A DNA stretch of 18,782 nt from JAZGAE01 sp036475545 (GTDB taxonomy: Bacteria > Pseudomonadota > Alphaproteobacteria > DATDPM01). Position 1 is the first letter of the stretch. Every line of letters begins with the position of its first letter. The position numbers and the translations under genes are program-made. Under the pieces are notes generated by a model that had not been told where the DNA came from, searched no databases, and was given only the letters and a program-made list of their open reading frames with translations. The stretch covers positions 1 to 18,782 of the forward strand of contig JAZGAE010000077.1 of the NCBI GenBank assembly GCA_036475545.1, given 5' to 3'. This document shows positions 1-5,761 of the stretch, piece after piece.

Positions 1-1
1 G

Positions 2-178
2 CGCCTGCAGCGCGCCAACCTTCTCAACGATCCCGCGCCGATTGCGGATGTCCTCCGCATGCTCGATCCCCTCTACGAGGCTTGGCGGGAGCTCAACCGC
101 AAGGTCACCGAAGAGAGCTACCTTCAGAAGTTCGCCGGCCAGCACGAGGTGGAGCCGGCGGCGCGCGCCACGGGCTGA
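2..178 (+). CDS. fliS: Flagellar export chaperone FliS-like protein (3' end only)
   Basis: Only the last 58 codons lie in the window; the gene enters from the left edge and ends at TGA 176-178. The visible protein contains RANLLNDPAPIADVLRMLDP followed by LYEAWRELNRKV. This matches the C-terminal helical hairpin of FliS, where a segment of the form 'R/L-L-x-x-AN-L-x-ND-x-x-x-x-x-EV' leads to 'L-L-x-x-L-x-x-AW'. FliS is a small cytosolic helical chaperone that binds the C-terminus of flagellin, keeps it unpolymerised and brings it to FlhA. A strong terminator follows 56 bases downstream, so this is the last gene of an upstream operon, perhaps with fliD or flagellin to the left. The assignment rests on about 35 residues read by eye. 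A different small flagellar helical protein is possible. Confidence 0.65.
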   Translation, partial: RLQRANLLNDPAPIADVLRMLDPLYEAWRELNRKVTEESYLQKFAGQHEVEPAARATG

Positions 179-233
179 TCCCGGCCGACGCACCGCGGCG
201 GGCGTCCTCCCCCGCCCCACGGAAGTACCCTAA

Positions 234-262
234 GGGGCGGCCCACGGGCCGCCCCCTTTTTT
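234..262 (+). terminator. Rho-independent terminator after fliS-like gene
   Basis: A perfect 9-bp GC stem, GGGGCGGCC (234-242) against GGCCGCCCC (247-255), with a four-base loop, is followed by C256 and six T residues (257-262). It isolates the fliS-like gene from the hook operon, which starts from its own promoter about 290 bases further on. Confidence 0.92.
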
Positions 263-417
263 CGTTGGCGCCCGGGCGGCGCACCGCCGCGCGCTCCCTC
301 CCCTTCCAGCCACCCTCGCCGGCTGCAGCGGATCGCCCGCGGGTCCCCCTCATGCCCGGTGCCGGCCCGGCATCGGACTCCTCCCCCGGCGCCTCGCGGG
401 AGGACCCGGACATTTCC

Positions 418-480
418 TGCCGGTCCCGGCACAAAATGCCCGCGAACGGGAGAAGAAATTGCCGGAAATGCCCCCCCGGC
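418..480 (+). promoter_or_regulatory. Cluster of inverted repeats upstream of the fliK sigma54 promoter (candidate FlbD enhancer)
   Basis: Three GC-rich dyads lie close together: TGCCGG-TC-CCGGCA (418-431, perfect), CCCG-CGAA-CGGG (439-450), and GCCGG...CCGGC (461-465 and 476-480). The spacers are A-rich (ACAAAATGCC, AGAAGAAATT, AAATG). The block lies about 95 to 160 bases upstream of the predicted start site at 576, a normal distance for an enhancer of a sigma54 promoter. flbD, a sigma54 activator, is encoded in this window, so FlbD is the obvious candidate ligand. The assignment is inference from position and symmetry. The rest of 263..599 shows no gene I can support. Confidence 0.45.
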
Positions 481-549
481 CGCGCCCCGCGATCCGGAAG
501 GCTTCAAAAAGTTCTCATATTTCAAAGGGTTGGATCACGCCGCGCCGGT

Positions 550-565
550 TGGCCCGCATGTTGCT
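550..565 (+). promoter_or_regulatory. Sigma54 (-24/-12) promoter of the fliK-flgD-flgE operon
   Basis: The sequence TGGCCCGCATGTTGCT matches the sigma54 consensus TGGCACG-N4-TTGCW with a single mismatch (C for A). The invariant GG (551-552) and GC (563-564) are exactly ten bases apart. The predicted transcription start is near 576. This makes ATG 600 the better start for fliK, because the in-frame GTG at 585 would have only about nine bases of leader. Caulobacter hook genes are known to use FlbD-activated sigma54 promoters, which fits the flbD gene at 10715. Confidence 0.82.
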
Positions 566-599
566 CTAATCCAAGCGGACAAGTGTGCAGAGTTTAGAA

Positions 600-2228
600 A
601 TGCAAATTCTTCCATTCGATTTGTTCGGACCCGGTGACTTGGCGCCGGCCCCCAGTGGCCAGGGCGGCAACGGCGACCTGTTCGCCGGCTTCCTGCGCGA
701 CACCCGCGACACCCGCGACACCCGCGACACCGTCGAGCCCGATCGAACCGCTCCCGCCGACAAAGGCCCAGCCGATCGGCCCGAGCGGGCGGATGCGCCC
801 GAGCCGGCGGATGCGCCCGAGCCGGTCGAAGGCACCGAGCAAGCCGAAGGCTCCGAGCAGGCGGACGACGACGCGGGCCAGGGCGCCGGCGACGACGACG
901 CGCCCGCGGACGCCGCCGACGCCGACGCGGGCGAGACCGACGAGGCCGCCGACGCCGACGCGGGCGAGACCGATGAGACGGCGGACGCTCCCGCTCCCGC
1001 GCCCTCGACTCACGCGAACGGCGAGGCGGGCGTCCAGGACGGCCATGGTGCCGTCACCCCTGCCGCCAACGCGCTCGCCATGGTCCAGGACCATGCCCAG
1101 GGCGATCCCGCCAACGCCGTCCTCACTCTGATCGCGAGCGCCGGGCCGCGCTCGCCGGGCCAAGTCGGCGTGACCGCGCGCACCGCCACGGGCACCGCAG
1201 CCGCCACTCAGCTGCCGCCGAGCCCCGCCGGGCCATTGGGATCGGGATTGGGATTGGGCCTGGCCGAGATCGACCCGCTGGCGCGGGCCGCCGCCACGGT
1301 GGAGCAGGCGCCGGCATTCGCCCCCGAGAAGGTTTTGCCCGAGGACGCCGCCAAGGGACGCGCGTTCGCGGCCCCGCGGCTGGCGCAAGTCACCCTCAGT
1401 CACGAGGGACGCCAGTTCGTCTCGCACCCGTCCTCGGCGCTCGTGCCGAACGCGGGTGCCGCCATGGTCGAAGCTGCGGCCGCCGAGGAGGCGACCCATT
1501 CGACCACCTTGGCCCGGGTCGCGCCGGCGGCGGCCGAGTTCAAGCCCGCTACCGGTGGCACCACCCTCGCCGCTTCGTCCGCCCTTGAACGGGTCATGGC
1601 CGGCAGCACGCAGCTGGCGGAAGACGCGGCCGCCCTCAGGCCGGCGACCGCGGCCGGCGGCGGCGCATCCCAGGCCCAGGTCCAAACCGCCGCCCTCGAT
1701 CCGGTTCCCACCGTTGCGGCGAACGCCGCCGATTTCCGCCACGCGATTCCCACCCAGCCCGCGGTGCCGGTCAACTCTCTGCGGCCGGCGGTCGAGGTGT
1801 CGGCCCCCTTCGAACAGGTGGCCGTGCAAATCCACAGGGCCGCGAGCCTGGGAATGGACAGGATCATCATCCAGCTCAAGCCGGCGTCCCTGGGGCGCAT
1901 CGGCATCCAGCTCGAGGTCGGCCATGACGGCCGCGTCACGGCCGTGATCGCCGCCGACCGCCCGGAAACGCTGGAGCTCCTGCAACGCGACGCGCGCAGC
2001 CTCGAGCGCGCCCTCGAGCAAGCGGGCCTGCGCACCGATACAGGCTCGCTCAGCTTCAACCTGAGCGATCGCAACCACGGCGACATGTCGTCCCTCGCCG
2101 AGGCGGACGGCTCCGGCGAGGCCGACGATGCGGCCGAGACGGAGGTCTCCGATGAGCCCGCGGTCGCGGTGACGGACGTGATCGGCGCCGACATCGGCAC
2201 CGACGGCCACGTCGACATACGCGTGTGA
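600..2228 (+). CDS. fliK: Flagellar hook-length control protein FliK
   Basis: FliK is a secreted molecular ruler. Its flexible N-terminal part samples hook length during export, and its C-terminal domain signals FlhB to switch from hook to filament substrates. The 542-residue product has a long acidic, Ala/Pro/Asp-rich, low-complexity N-terminal half with several short tandem repeats. A compact Flg_hook-type domain follows at about residues 405-490, with GMDRIIIQLKPASLGRIGIQ, then RVTAVIAADRPETLELLQRD and LERALEQAGL. The 'L-x-P-x-x-LG-x-I-x-I-x-L' core is the family hallmark. A 50-residue acidic tail follows. ATG 600 was chosen over in-frame GTG 585 because the sigma54 promoter predicts a start near 576; neither has a strong Shine-Dalgarno sequence. 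flgD follows after 13 bases. A second FliK-like gene lies at 16030..17703. Confidence 0.9.
   Translation: MQILPFDLFGPGDLAPAPSGQGGNGDLFAGFLRDTRDTRDTRDTVEPDRTAPADKGPADRPERADAPEPADAPEPVEGTEQAEGSEQADDDAGQGAGDDDAPADAADADAGETDEAADADAGETDETADAPAPAPSTHANGEAGVQDGHGAVTPAANALAMVQDHAQGDPANAVLTLIASAGPRSPGQVGVTARTATGTAAATQLPPSPAGPLGSGLGLGLAEIDPLARAAATVEQAPAFAPEKVLPEDAAKGRAFAAPRLAQVTLSHEGRQFVSHPSSALVPNAGAAMVEAAAAEEATHSTTLARVAPAAAEFKPATGGTTLAASSALERVMAGSTQLAEDAAALRPATAAGGGASQAQVQTAALDPVPTVAANAADFRHAIPTQPAVPVNSLRPAVEVSAPFEQVAVQIHRAASLGMDRIIIQLKPASLGRIGIQLEVGHDGRVTAVIAADRPETLELLQRDARSLERALEQAGLRTDTGSLSFNLSDRNHGDMSSLAEADGSGEADDAAETEVSDEPAVAVTDVIGADIGTDGHVDIRV
696..731 (+). repeat. 9-bp tandem repeat in fliK (four copies)
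   Basis: CGCGACACC occurs four times without change at 696, 705, 714 and 723, encoding (Arg-Asp-Thr)4. The unit is a multiple of three, so gain or loss of a copy keeps the frame and changes only the length of the disordered ruler region. Confidence 0.9.
789..824 (+). repeat. 18-bp tandem duplication in fliK
   Basis: GCGGATGCGCCCGAGCCG is present twice head to tail (789-806 and 807-824), encoding Ala-Asp-Ala-Pro-Glu-Pro twice. A degenerate Glu-rich continuation follows. Confidence 0.9.
912..977 (+). repeat. 33-bp tandem duplication in fliK
   Basis: Two 33-bp units, 912-944 and 945-977, differ at a single base (C941 against T974, silent). They encode AADADAGETDE twice. The near identity suggests a recent in-frame expansion of the acidic N-terminal region of FliK. 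Confidence 0.9.
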
Positions 2229-2241
2229 GGGGCGCCCGGCG

Positions 2242-2904
2242 ATGATCATCGATAACGTGAGCTTGAGCGCGCCCTTGGAAGGCGCCGCGACCGCAAGGAC
2301 CCAGCTCGCCGAAAATCTCGACAATTTCTTGTTGCTGCTCACCGCGCAGATGAGCAACCAGGATCCGCTGGAACCTCTCGACGCGACCGAGTTCACGACC
2401 CAGCTCGCCCAGTTCACCCAGGTCGAGCAGGCCATCAAAATAAATACCAAGCTTTCCGAGCTGATCGCCGTCCAGAAGTCGGGCCAGGCGGCGGCGGCGG
2501 TGTCTTATCTCGGAACCATGATCGAATCGCCTGGCGATGTGGCCAAGCTCACGGCCGGCAAGGCGGAGTGGACCTATACGATCGGCGGCCTCGCCTCCAG
2601 CACGACCATCGAGATCGTCAACGAAGGCGGCGTGACGGTGCGGACCGTCCCCGGCGCGACCGCCGTGGGCAAACACGCGTTCGTCTGGGACGGCCTCGAC
2701 GACAACGGGAACCCGCAGCCCGAGGGCGCGTACGGGATCCTGGTCGACGCCCGCGACATCGAGGGCACGCCGGTCTTCGTGCAGACGAACTTCGTCGGCC
2801 GCGTCACGGGGATCTCCTTCGTGGGCAACCAGATCATCCTCTCGGTGGGTAGCACCGACGTGGTCCTCGACAACGTCATCTCAGTCAGAGAGGCCCAGGC
2901 CTAG
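2242..2904 (+). CDS. flgD: Flagellar hook capping protein FlgD
   Basis: FlgD sits as a cap on the growing hook and guides insertion of FlgE subunits; it is later displaced. The 220-residue length is typical. The N-terminal signature is clear at about residues 28-65: NFLLLLTAQMSNQDPLEP, then ATEFTTQLAQFTQVEQ. The C-terminal half carries the family's beta-domain motif HAFVWDGLDDNGNPQPEGAY at about residues 148-167, followed by a tudor-like strand region ending DVVLDNVISVREAQA. ATG 2242 starts 13 bases after the fliK stop, with a GAGGGG stretch (2226-2231) upstream, so translation is probably coupled to fliK. A hairpin spans the stop codon. Confidence 0.95.
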   Translation: MIIDNVSLSAPLEGAATARTQLAENLDNFLLLLTAQMSNQDPLEPLDATEFTTQLAQFTQVEQAIKINTKLSELIAVQKSGQAAAAVSYLGTMIESPGDVAKLTAGKAEWTYTIGGLASSTTIEIVNEGGVTVRTVPGATAVGKHAFVWDGLDDNGNPQPEGAYGILVDARDIEGTPVFVQTNFVGRVTGISFVGNQIILSVGSTDVVLDNVISVREAQA

Positions 2905-2911
2905 TTGGGCC
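2892..2911 (+). other. Hairpin spanning the flgD stop codon
   Basis: GGCCCA (2892-2897) and TGGGCC (2906-2911) form a perfect 6-bp stem whose 8-base loop contains the flgD stop TAG (2902-2904). No T-run follows, so this is not a classical terminator. It could be an mRNA processing or stability element separating flgD from the more heavily needed flgE. The flgD-flgE gap (67 bases) has no GG-N10-GC sigma54 element. Confidence 0.4.
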
Positions 2912-2971
2912 GGGTTGAACCATCAAGTGGCCTTTGCGCCATAGCCAAGAGGAAGGAAGAGGAGACGTAAG

Positions 2972-4855
2972 ATGAGTATCTTTGGCGCCATGTTTTCCGG
3001 CGTGACCGGGCTTCGAGCTAACAGTACGTCGCTAGCGATCATCGCCGACAACATCTCGAACCTGAACACGACCGGCTACAAGGGCAGCATCAACCGCTTC
3101 GCGACACTGGTCACGGCACAGGCGACCAAGACCAGCTACACCCCCGGCGGTGTGCTGTCGCGCCCGATTCAGCTCATCGACCGGCAAGGGTTGCTCGAGA
3201 CCTCGGAGTCGGAGACGGACATCGCCATAACCGGCGGCGGCTTCTTCGTCGTCAACACCAACGCCGCAGGCGGCTCCGCGGGCCTGAACCTGTTCACCCG
3301 GGCCGGGTCGTTCACAACCGACCTCGACGGGAACCTGGTGAACACCGCGGGTTTCTTCCTGCAGGGCTGGCCGACGGACTCGGCCGGCGCCGTCCTGCCG
3401 GGCCTCAGCACCAGCACGCTCGATGACCTTCAGACGGTCAACGTCAACCTCATCAGGGGCAGCGCCTCGGCCACGTCGTCGGTGTCCATCGGCGCCAACC
3501 TGCCGGCGAGTGCCACCACCGGCGACACGTTCGCCACCAATATCGTGATCTTCGACTCGCTGGGCATCGGCCACAACCTGGGCCTCACCTGGATCAAGTC
3601 GGGCGCCAACCAGTGGGACATCCAGCCCACTCCGCCGTCAGGAAGCGCGGTCGTGAACCTGGACGATTTAAGTGGCGCCGTCTATGCCTCGGCGGGCCGG
3701 ATCGACTTCACCGGCCAGCCTTCCGACGGCGACACCATCGTCATCGGCGGTACCACTTACGAGTTCGACAACGACGCCAGCGTCGGCGGCGGCAACACCG
3801 CCGTCACCATCGGCTCGGACCTGCCGACGACGCTTGGCAGTCTGGTCACCGCGGTCGGCGATTCGCGGGTGACGCAAGGCACCGGCACCAACACCAGCAC
3901 CATCTTCCTGGCCAATCAGCCGCCGTCCTCGACGACTCTCACGACGAGCACCGGCGGCGCCGCGGTCGCCACCCTGGCCGTGACGGGGAGCAACCAGCTC
4001 ACGCCGGAGTTCACGGTGGCCGGCGGTCCCAGCGGGGCGGCGGGCGAGACCTACACGGTCGACATCCGCGGCACCTCCTACACCTACACCACTCTGGCGG
4101 CCGGCGAGACCGTCACGACCATTGCCGCGGGCCTGGCGAGCGCCATCAACACCGGCGGCAACGGGCTGTTCTCAGCCTCGAACGCCGCCGGCGTTCTCAG
4201 CGTCACGGTGGGAGCGGCTCTCGCCTTCAACACGTCCGGCACGTTGGTCACCGCCTCCGCGGCGCTCGGCGCCCTGACGGTGGGGGCGCTGGCGGCGAGC
4301 GTCCCGGCCATCACCTTCAGCGGCGACGGCACGCCCGCGGGCTTCAATGTCTCGTCCTTCGACTCCGTCTGGACCAACGGCGCGAGCGCCAGCACCGCGG
4401 TCACGCTGGATTTCGGCACGATAGGCGTGGGGGACGGCCTGACCCAGTTCTCCGACGTCTTCACGACGAACTTCATCCAGCAGAACGGCGTTCCCTTCGG
4501 CGTCTTCAGCGGCGTGACGATCGGCGATGACGGCCTTGTCACCGCCCTGTTCGACAACGGCGAGGTCCGGGGGATCTTTCAGATCCCGATCGCCACCTTC
4601 TCCAACCCCAACGCGCTTGGAGCGGCAAGCGGGAACGTCTATCGGACGACCGAGGATTCGGGCGATGCCTTGGTGAACCTGCCTGGCATCGGGCCGGCGG
4701 GCAAGATCAACTCCGGGGCGCTCGAAGCCTCGACGGTGGATCTCGCCCAGGAGTTCACCAGGATGATCGTGACCCAGCGGGCGTTCTCCGCCGCCTCCAA
4801 GATCATCACGACCGCCGACGAGATGCTCGACGAGCTCACCCGGATCAAGCGGTAA
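2972..4855 (+). CDS. flgE: Flagellar hook protein FlgE, enlarged central region
   Basis: FlgE polymerises into the curved hook that joins the rod to the filament. The 627-residue protein starts with the axial-family N-terminus MSIFGAMFSGVTGLRANSTS and IIADNISNLNTTGYKG. It ends with the matching C-terminal helix AQEFTRMIVTQRAFSAASKI ... TTADEMLDELTRIKR; these two ends form the coiled-coil core. Enteric FlgE is about 400 residues. The extra length lies mainly at about residues 240-450, a Gly/Thr/Ser/Ala-rich region with two similar-looking beta units, GDTIVIGGTTYEFDN and GETYTVDIRGTSYTYTTLAA. This part should be surface-exposed on the hook. GGAG (2961-2964), seven bases from ATG 2972, is a strong ribosome binding site. 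A strong terminator follows the gene. Confidence 0.95.
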   Translation: MSIFGAMFSGVTGLRANSTSLAIIADNISNLNTTGYKGSINRFATLVTAQATKTSYTPGGVLSRPIQLIDRQGLLETSESETDIAITGGGFFVVNTNAAGGSAGLNLFTRAGSFTTDLDGNLVNTAGFFLQGWPTDSAGAVLPGLSTSTLDDLQTVNVNLIRGSASATSSVSIGANLPASATTGDTFATNIVIFDSLGIGHNLGLTWIKSGANQWDIQPTPPSGSAVVNLDDLSGAVYASAGRIDFTGQPSDGDTIVIGGTTYEFDNDASVGGGNTAVTIGSDLPTTLGSLVTAVGDSRVTQGTGTNTSTIFLANQPPSSTTLTTSTGGAAVATLAVTGSNQLTPEFTVAGGPSGAAGETYTVDIRGTSYTYTTLAAGETVTTIAAGLASAINTGGNGLFSASNAAGVLSVTVGAALAFNTSGTLVTASAALGALTVGALAASVPAITFSGDGTPAGFNVSSFDSVWTNGASASTAVTLDFGTIGVGDGLTQFSDVFTTNFIQQNGVPFGVFSGVTIGDDGLVTALFDNGEVRGIFQIPIATFSNPNALGAASGNVYRTTEDSGDALVNLPGIGPAGKINSGALEASTVDLAQEFTRMIVTQRAFSAASKIITTADEMLDELTRIKR

Positions 4856-4880
4856 CGCTCGCGCACGGCACTGACGAGAC

Positions 4881-4926
4881 GGGGCGTCCGGCCGGGTCCA
4901 ACGACCCGCCGGACGCCCCGTTTTTT
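4881..4926 (+). terminator. Rho-independent terminator after flgE
   Basis: An 11-bp stem GGGGCGTCCGG (4881-4891) pairs with CCGGACGCCCC (4909-4919) and is extended by CGGGT/ACCCG across a single-base bulge. Six T residues (4921-4926) follow. It ends the fliK-flgD-flgE operon. Confidence 0.93.
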
Positions 4927-5106
4927 GCCTAAATCCAAGCGTTTCCAGTTTGTTAACGCGCTCTATTAGCAGTTTTTTAAGTTGGGTGGCCTACAGTTAC
5001 GGAACCAAGAAAGAGGGAGCCGACAGGGGCGGGCAATGCTGACAGGGGTCCATCCAAGACCGCCGTTACGGGGACACCGGCGCGCGATACCGGCGGAGAC
5101 GGCCGG

Positions 5107-5424
5107 ATGAGTAATCGCCGTTCCCAGCGGCACGCCGGCCCTCCCCGGATCCTCGGGCCCGGCGGAAAGCCGCTGACACTCAACGACCTTCCCTCTCCCA
5201 ACACCAAGCGCTGGGTGATCCGCCGCAAGGCCGAGGTCGTGACTGGCGTCCGCTGTGGTCTCATCAGCCTCGAGGAGGCCTGCCGCCGTTACAAGCTGTC
5301 GATCGAGGAGTTCCTCTCTTGGCAGCAAATGATCGAGAACCACGGCGTGATGGGACTGCGGGTCACGCGGCTGCAAGATTACCGCAGCCAAGGCCAAGCC
5401 GCCGACGACCAGGGCGGCGTCTAG
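5107..5424 (+). CDS. sciP: SciP-type DUF1153 regulator (CtrA inhibitory protein)
   Basis: The 105-residue protein is a close match to the DUF1153 family. Recognisable segments are GPGGKPLTLNDLPSPNTKRW, VIRRKAEVVTGVRCGLISLE, EACRRYKLSIEEFLSWQ and GVMGLRVTRLQDYR, with a predicted helix-turn-helix at about residues 38-75. In Caulobacter, SciP is a small cell-cycle regulator that binds DNA or CtrA at CtrA-activated promoters, including flagellar ones, and shuts them off in swarmer cells. I recall the Caulobacter gene lying between flgE and fliF too, so the position would be conserved. GGAG (5095-5098), eight bases before ATG 5107, supports the start. The gene is monocistronic: it has a terminator upstream, and an unusual repeat follows its stop. 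The 180-base leader has only a weak TTAA-N7-TATT sequence at 4953-4967. Confidence 0.93.
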   Translation: MSNRRSQRHAGPPRILGPGGKPLTLNDLPSPNTKRWVIRRKAEVVTGVRCGLISLEEACRRYKLSIEEFLSWQQMIENHGVMGLRVTRLQDYRSQGQAADDQGGV

Positions 5425-5427
5425 AGC

Positions 5428-5523
5428 TCCTCCTCACGCCTAGGTGGCTTCCTCCTCACGTCCAGGCGGCTTCCTCCTCACGCCCAGGTGACCTCCTCCT
5501 CACGCCGCGACTTCCTCCTCACG
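5428..5523 (+). repeat. Five-copy ~22-bp repeat with CCTCCTCAC core after sciP
   Basis: The 11-base core TCCTCCTCACG is identical in five copies starting at 5428, 5450, 5472, 5494 and 5513 (spacing 22, 22, 22, 19). The inter-core bases vary. As RNA, each core contains CCUCCUCAC, which resembles the anti-Shine-Dalgarno end of 16S rRNA. Short stems can place the motif in a loop: GTG/CAC (5444-5446, 5457-5459), GGCG/CGCC (5465-5468, 5481-5484), GTGA/TCAC (5488-5491, 5500-5503) and GCG/CGC (5507-5509, 5522-5524). The paired bases differ between copies but still pair. It begins four bases after the sciP stop. The function is unknown; a 3'-UTR small RNA is the favoured idea. Confidence 0.85.
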
Positions 5524-5541
5524 CCTTTCGGGCGGCGAGAT

Positions 5542-5572
5542 CCGGGCCCGCGCCGAGCGTTGAACGGCCCGG
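5542..5572 (+). other. GC-rich inverted repeat between the repeat array and fliF
   Basis: CCGGGCC (5542-5548) pairs with GGCCCGG (5566-5572) around a 17-base loop. There is no T-run directly after it; CAATTATCCC follows. It could be the 3' end of a transcript carrying the repeat array or a weak factor-dependent stop. Evidence is limited to the symmetry. Confidence 0.3.
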
Positions 5573-5636
5573 GCGGAGCACAATTATCCCTTCGCAATCA
5601 GGCACTTAAGAGCTAGGCAATTTTTTCCGCGAGACC

Positions 5637-5691
5637 GGCAATTCTTGCCCACCGTTAACGTATTTTTCATCGGCAAAACGTACCTTTTGCC
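5637..5691 (+). promoter_or_regulatory. Paired GGCAA inverted repeats upstream of fliF (candidate FlbD operators)
   Basis: Two perfect dyads flank the CtrA-like box: GGCAA-TTC-TTGCC (5637-5649) and GGCAAAA-CGTACC-TTTTGCC (5672-5691). The motif resembles the CCGGCACAAAATGCC stretch (426-440) upstream of the fliK sigma54 promoter. In Caulobacter, FlbD both activates late sigma54 promoters and represses the early fliF promoter from sites overlapping it. Shared motifs at the fliK and fliF promoters fit that double role, but FlbD binding here is inference. Confidence 0.45.
5655..5669 (+). promoter_or_regulatory. CtrA-like binding site upstream of fliF
   Basis: TTAA (5655-5658), a seven-base spacer and TTCA (5666-5669) match the CtrA consensus TTAA-N7-TTAA with one mismatch. 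The site lies about 93 bases before the fliF start, and no correctly spaced sigma54 element is present between 5580 and 5740. Early flagellar operons such as fliF are known CtrA targets in alphaproteobacteria, and sciP, a CtrA antagonist, is the neighbouring gene. Confidence 0.45.
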
Positions 5692-5761
5692 TTGCGACAG
5701 CACCGCCGCCGAACTCCGCGCGGGGTCATAACACCTTGATGCAAAAGCAGGATAATAAAAG

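Noticed and set aside
375..379. GACTC (CcrM methylation site GANTC) upstream of fliK
   Set aside because: A single five-base match in 400 bases of sequence is expected by chance.
82..597. Open frame across the fliS-fliK intergenic region
   Set aside because: It crosses the fliS 3' end, a strong terminator and the sigma54 promoter, and gives a Pro/Arg/Ser-rich product with no family resemblance.
594..2450. Open frame of 618 codons on the minus strand opposite fliK and flgD
   Set aside because: It mirrors the repetitive fliK sequence (Gly/Arg/Val-rich) and has no domain or convincing start. The + strand genes are certain.
4953..4967. CtrA box upstream of sciP (TTAA-N7-TATT)
   Set aside because: The second half matches only two of four consensus bases; too weak to list as a site.
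5428..5523. CRISPR array
   Set aside because: The units are directly abutting 22-bp repeats with no unique spacers, and there are no cas genes.
5319..5609. Possible small protein reading through the five-copy repeat after sciP
   Set aside because: It begins inside sciP in another frame and has no ribosome binding site. The 22-bp period is not a multiple of three, so the repeats are not translated as a repeat.
5600..5630. Sigma54 promoter for fliF (AGGCACTTAAGAGC or AGGCAATTTTTTCCGC)
   Set aside because: The GG to GC spacing is nine and eleven bases; sigma54 needs ten.
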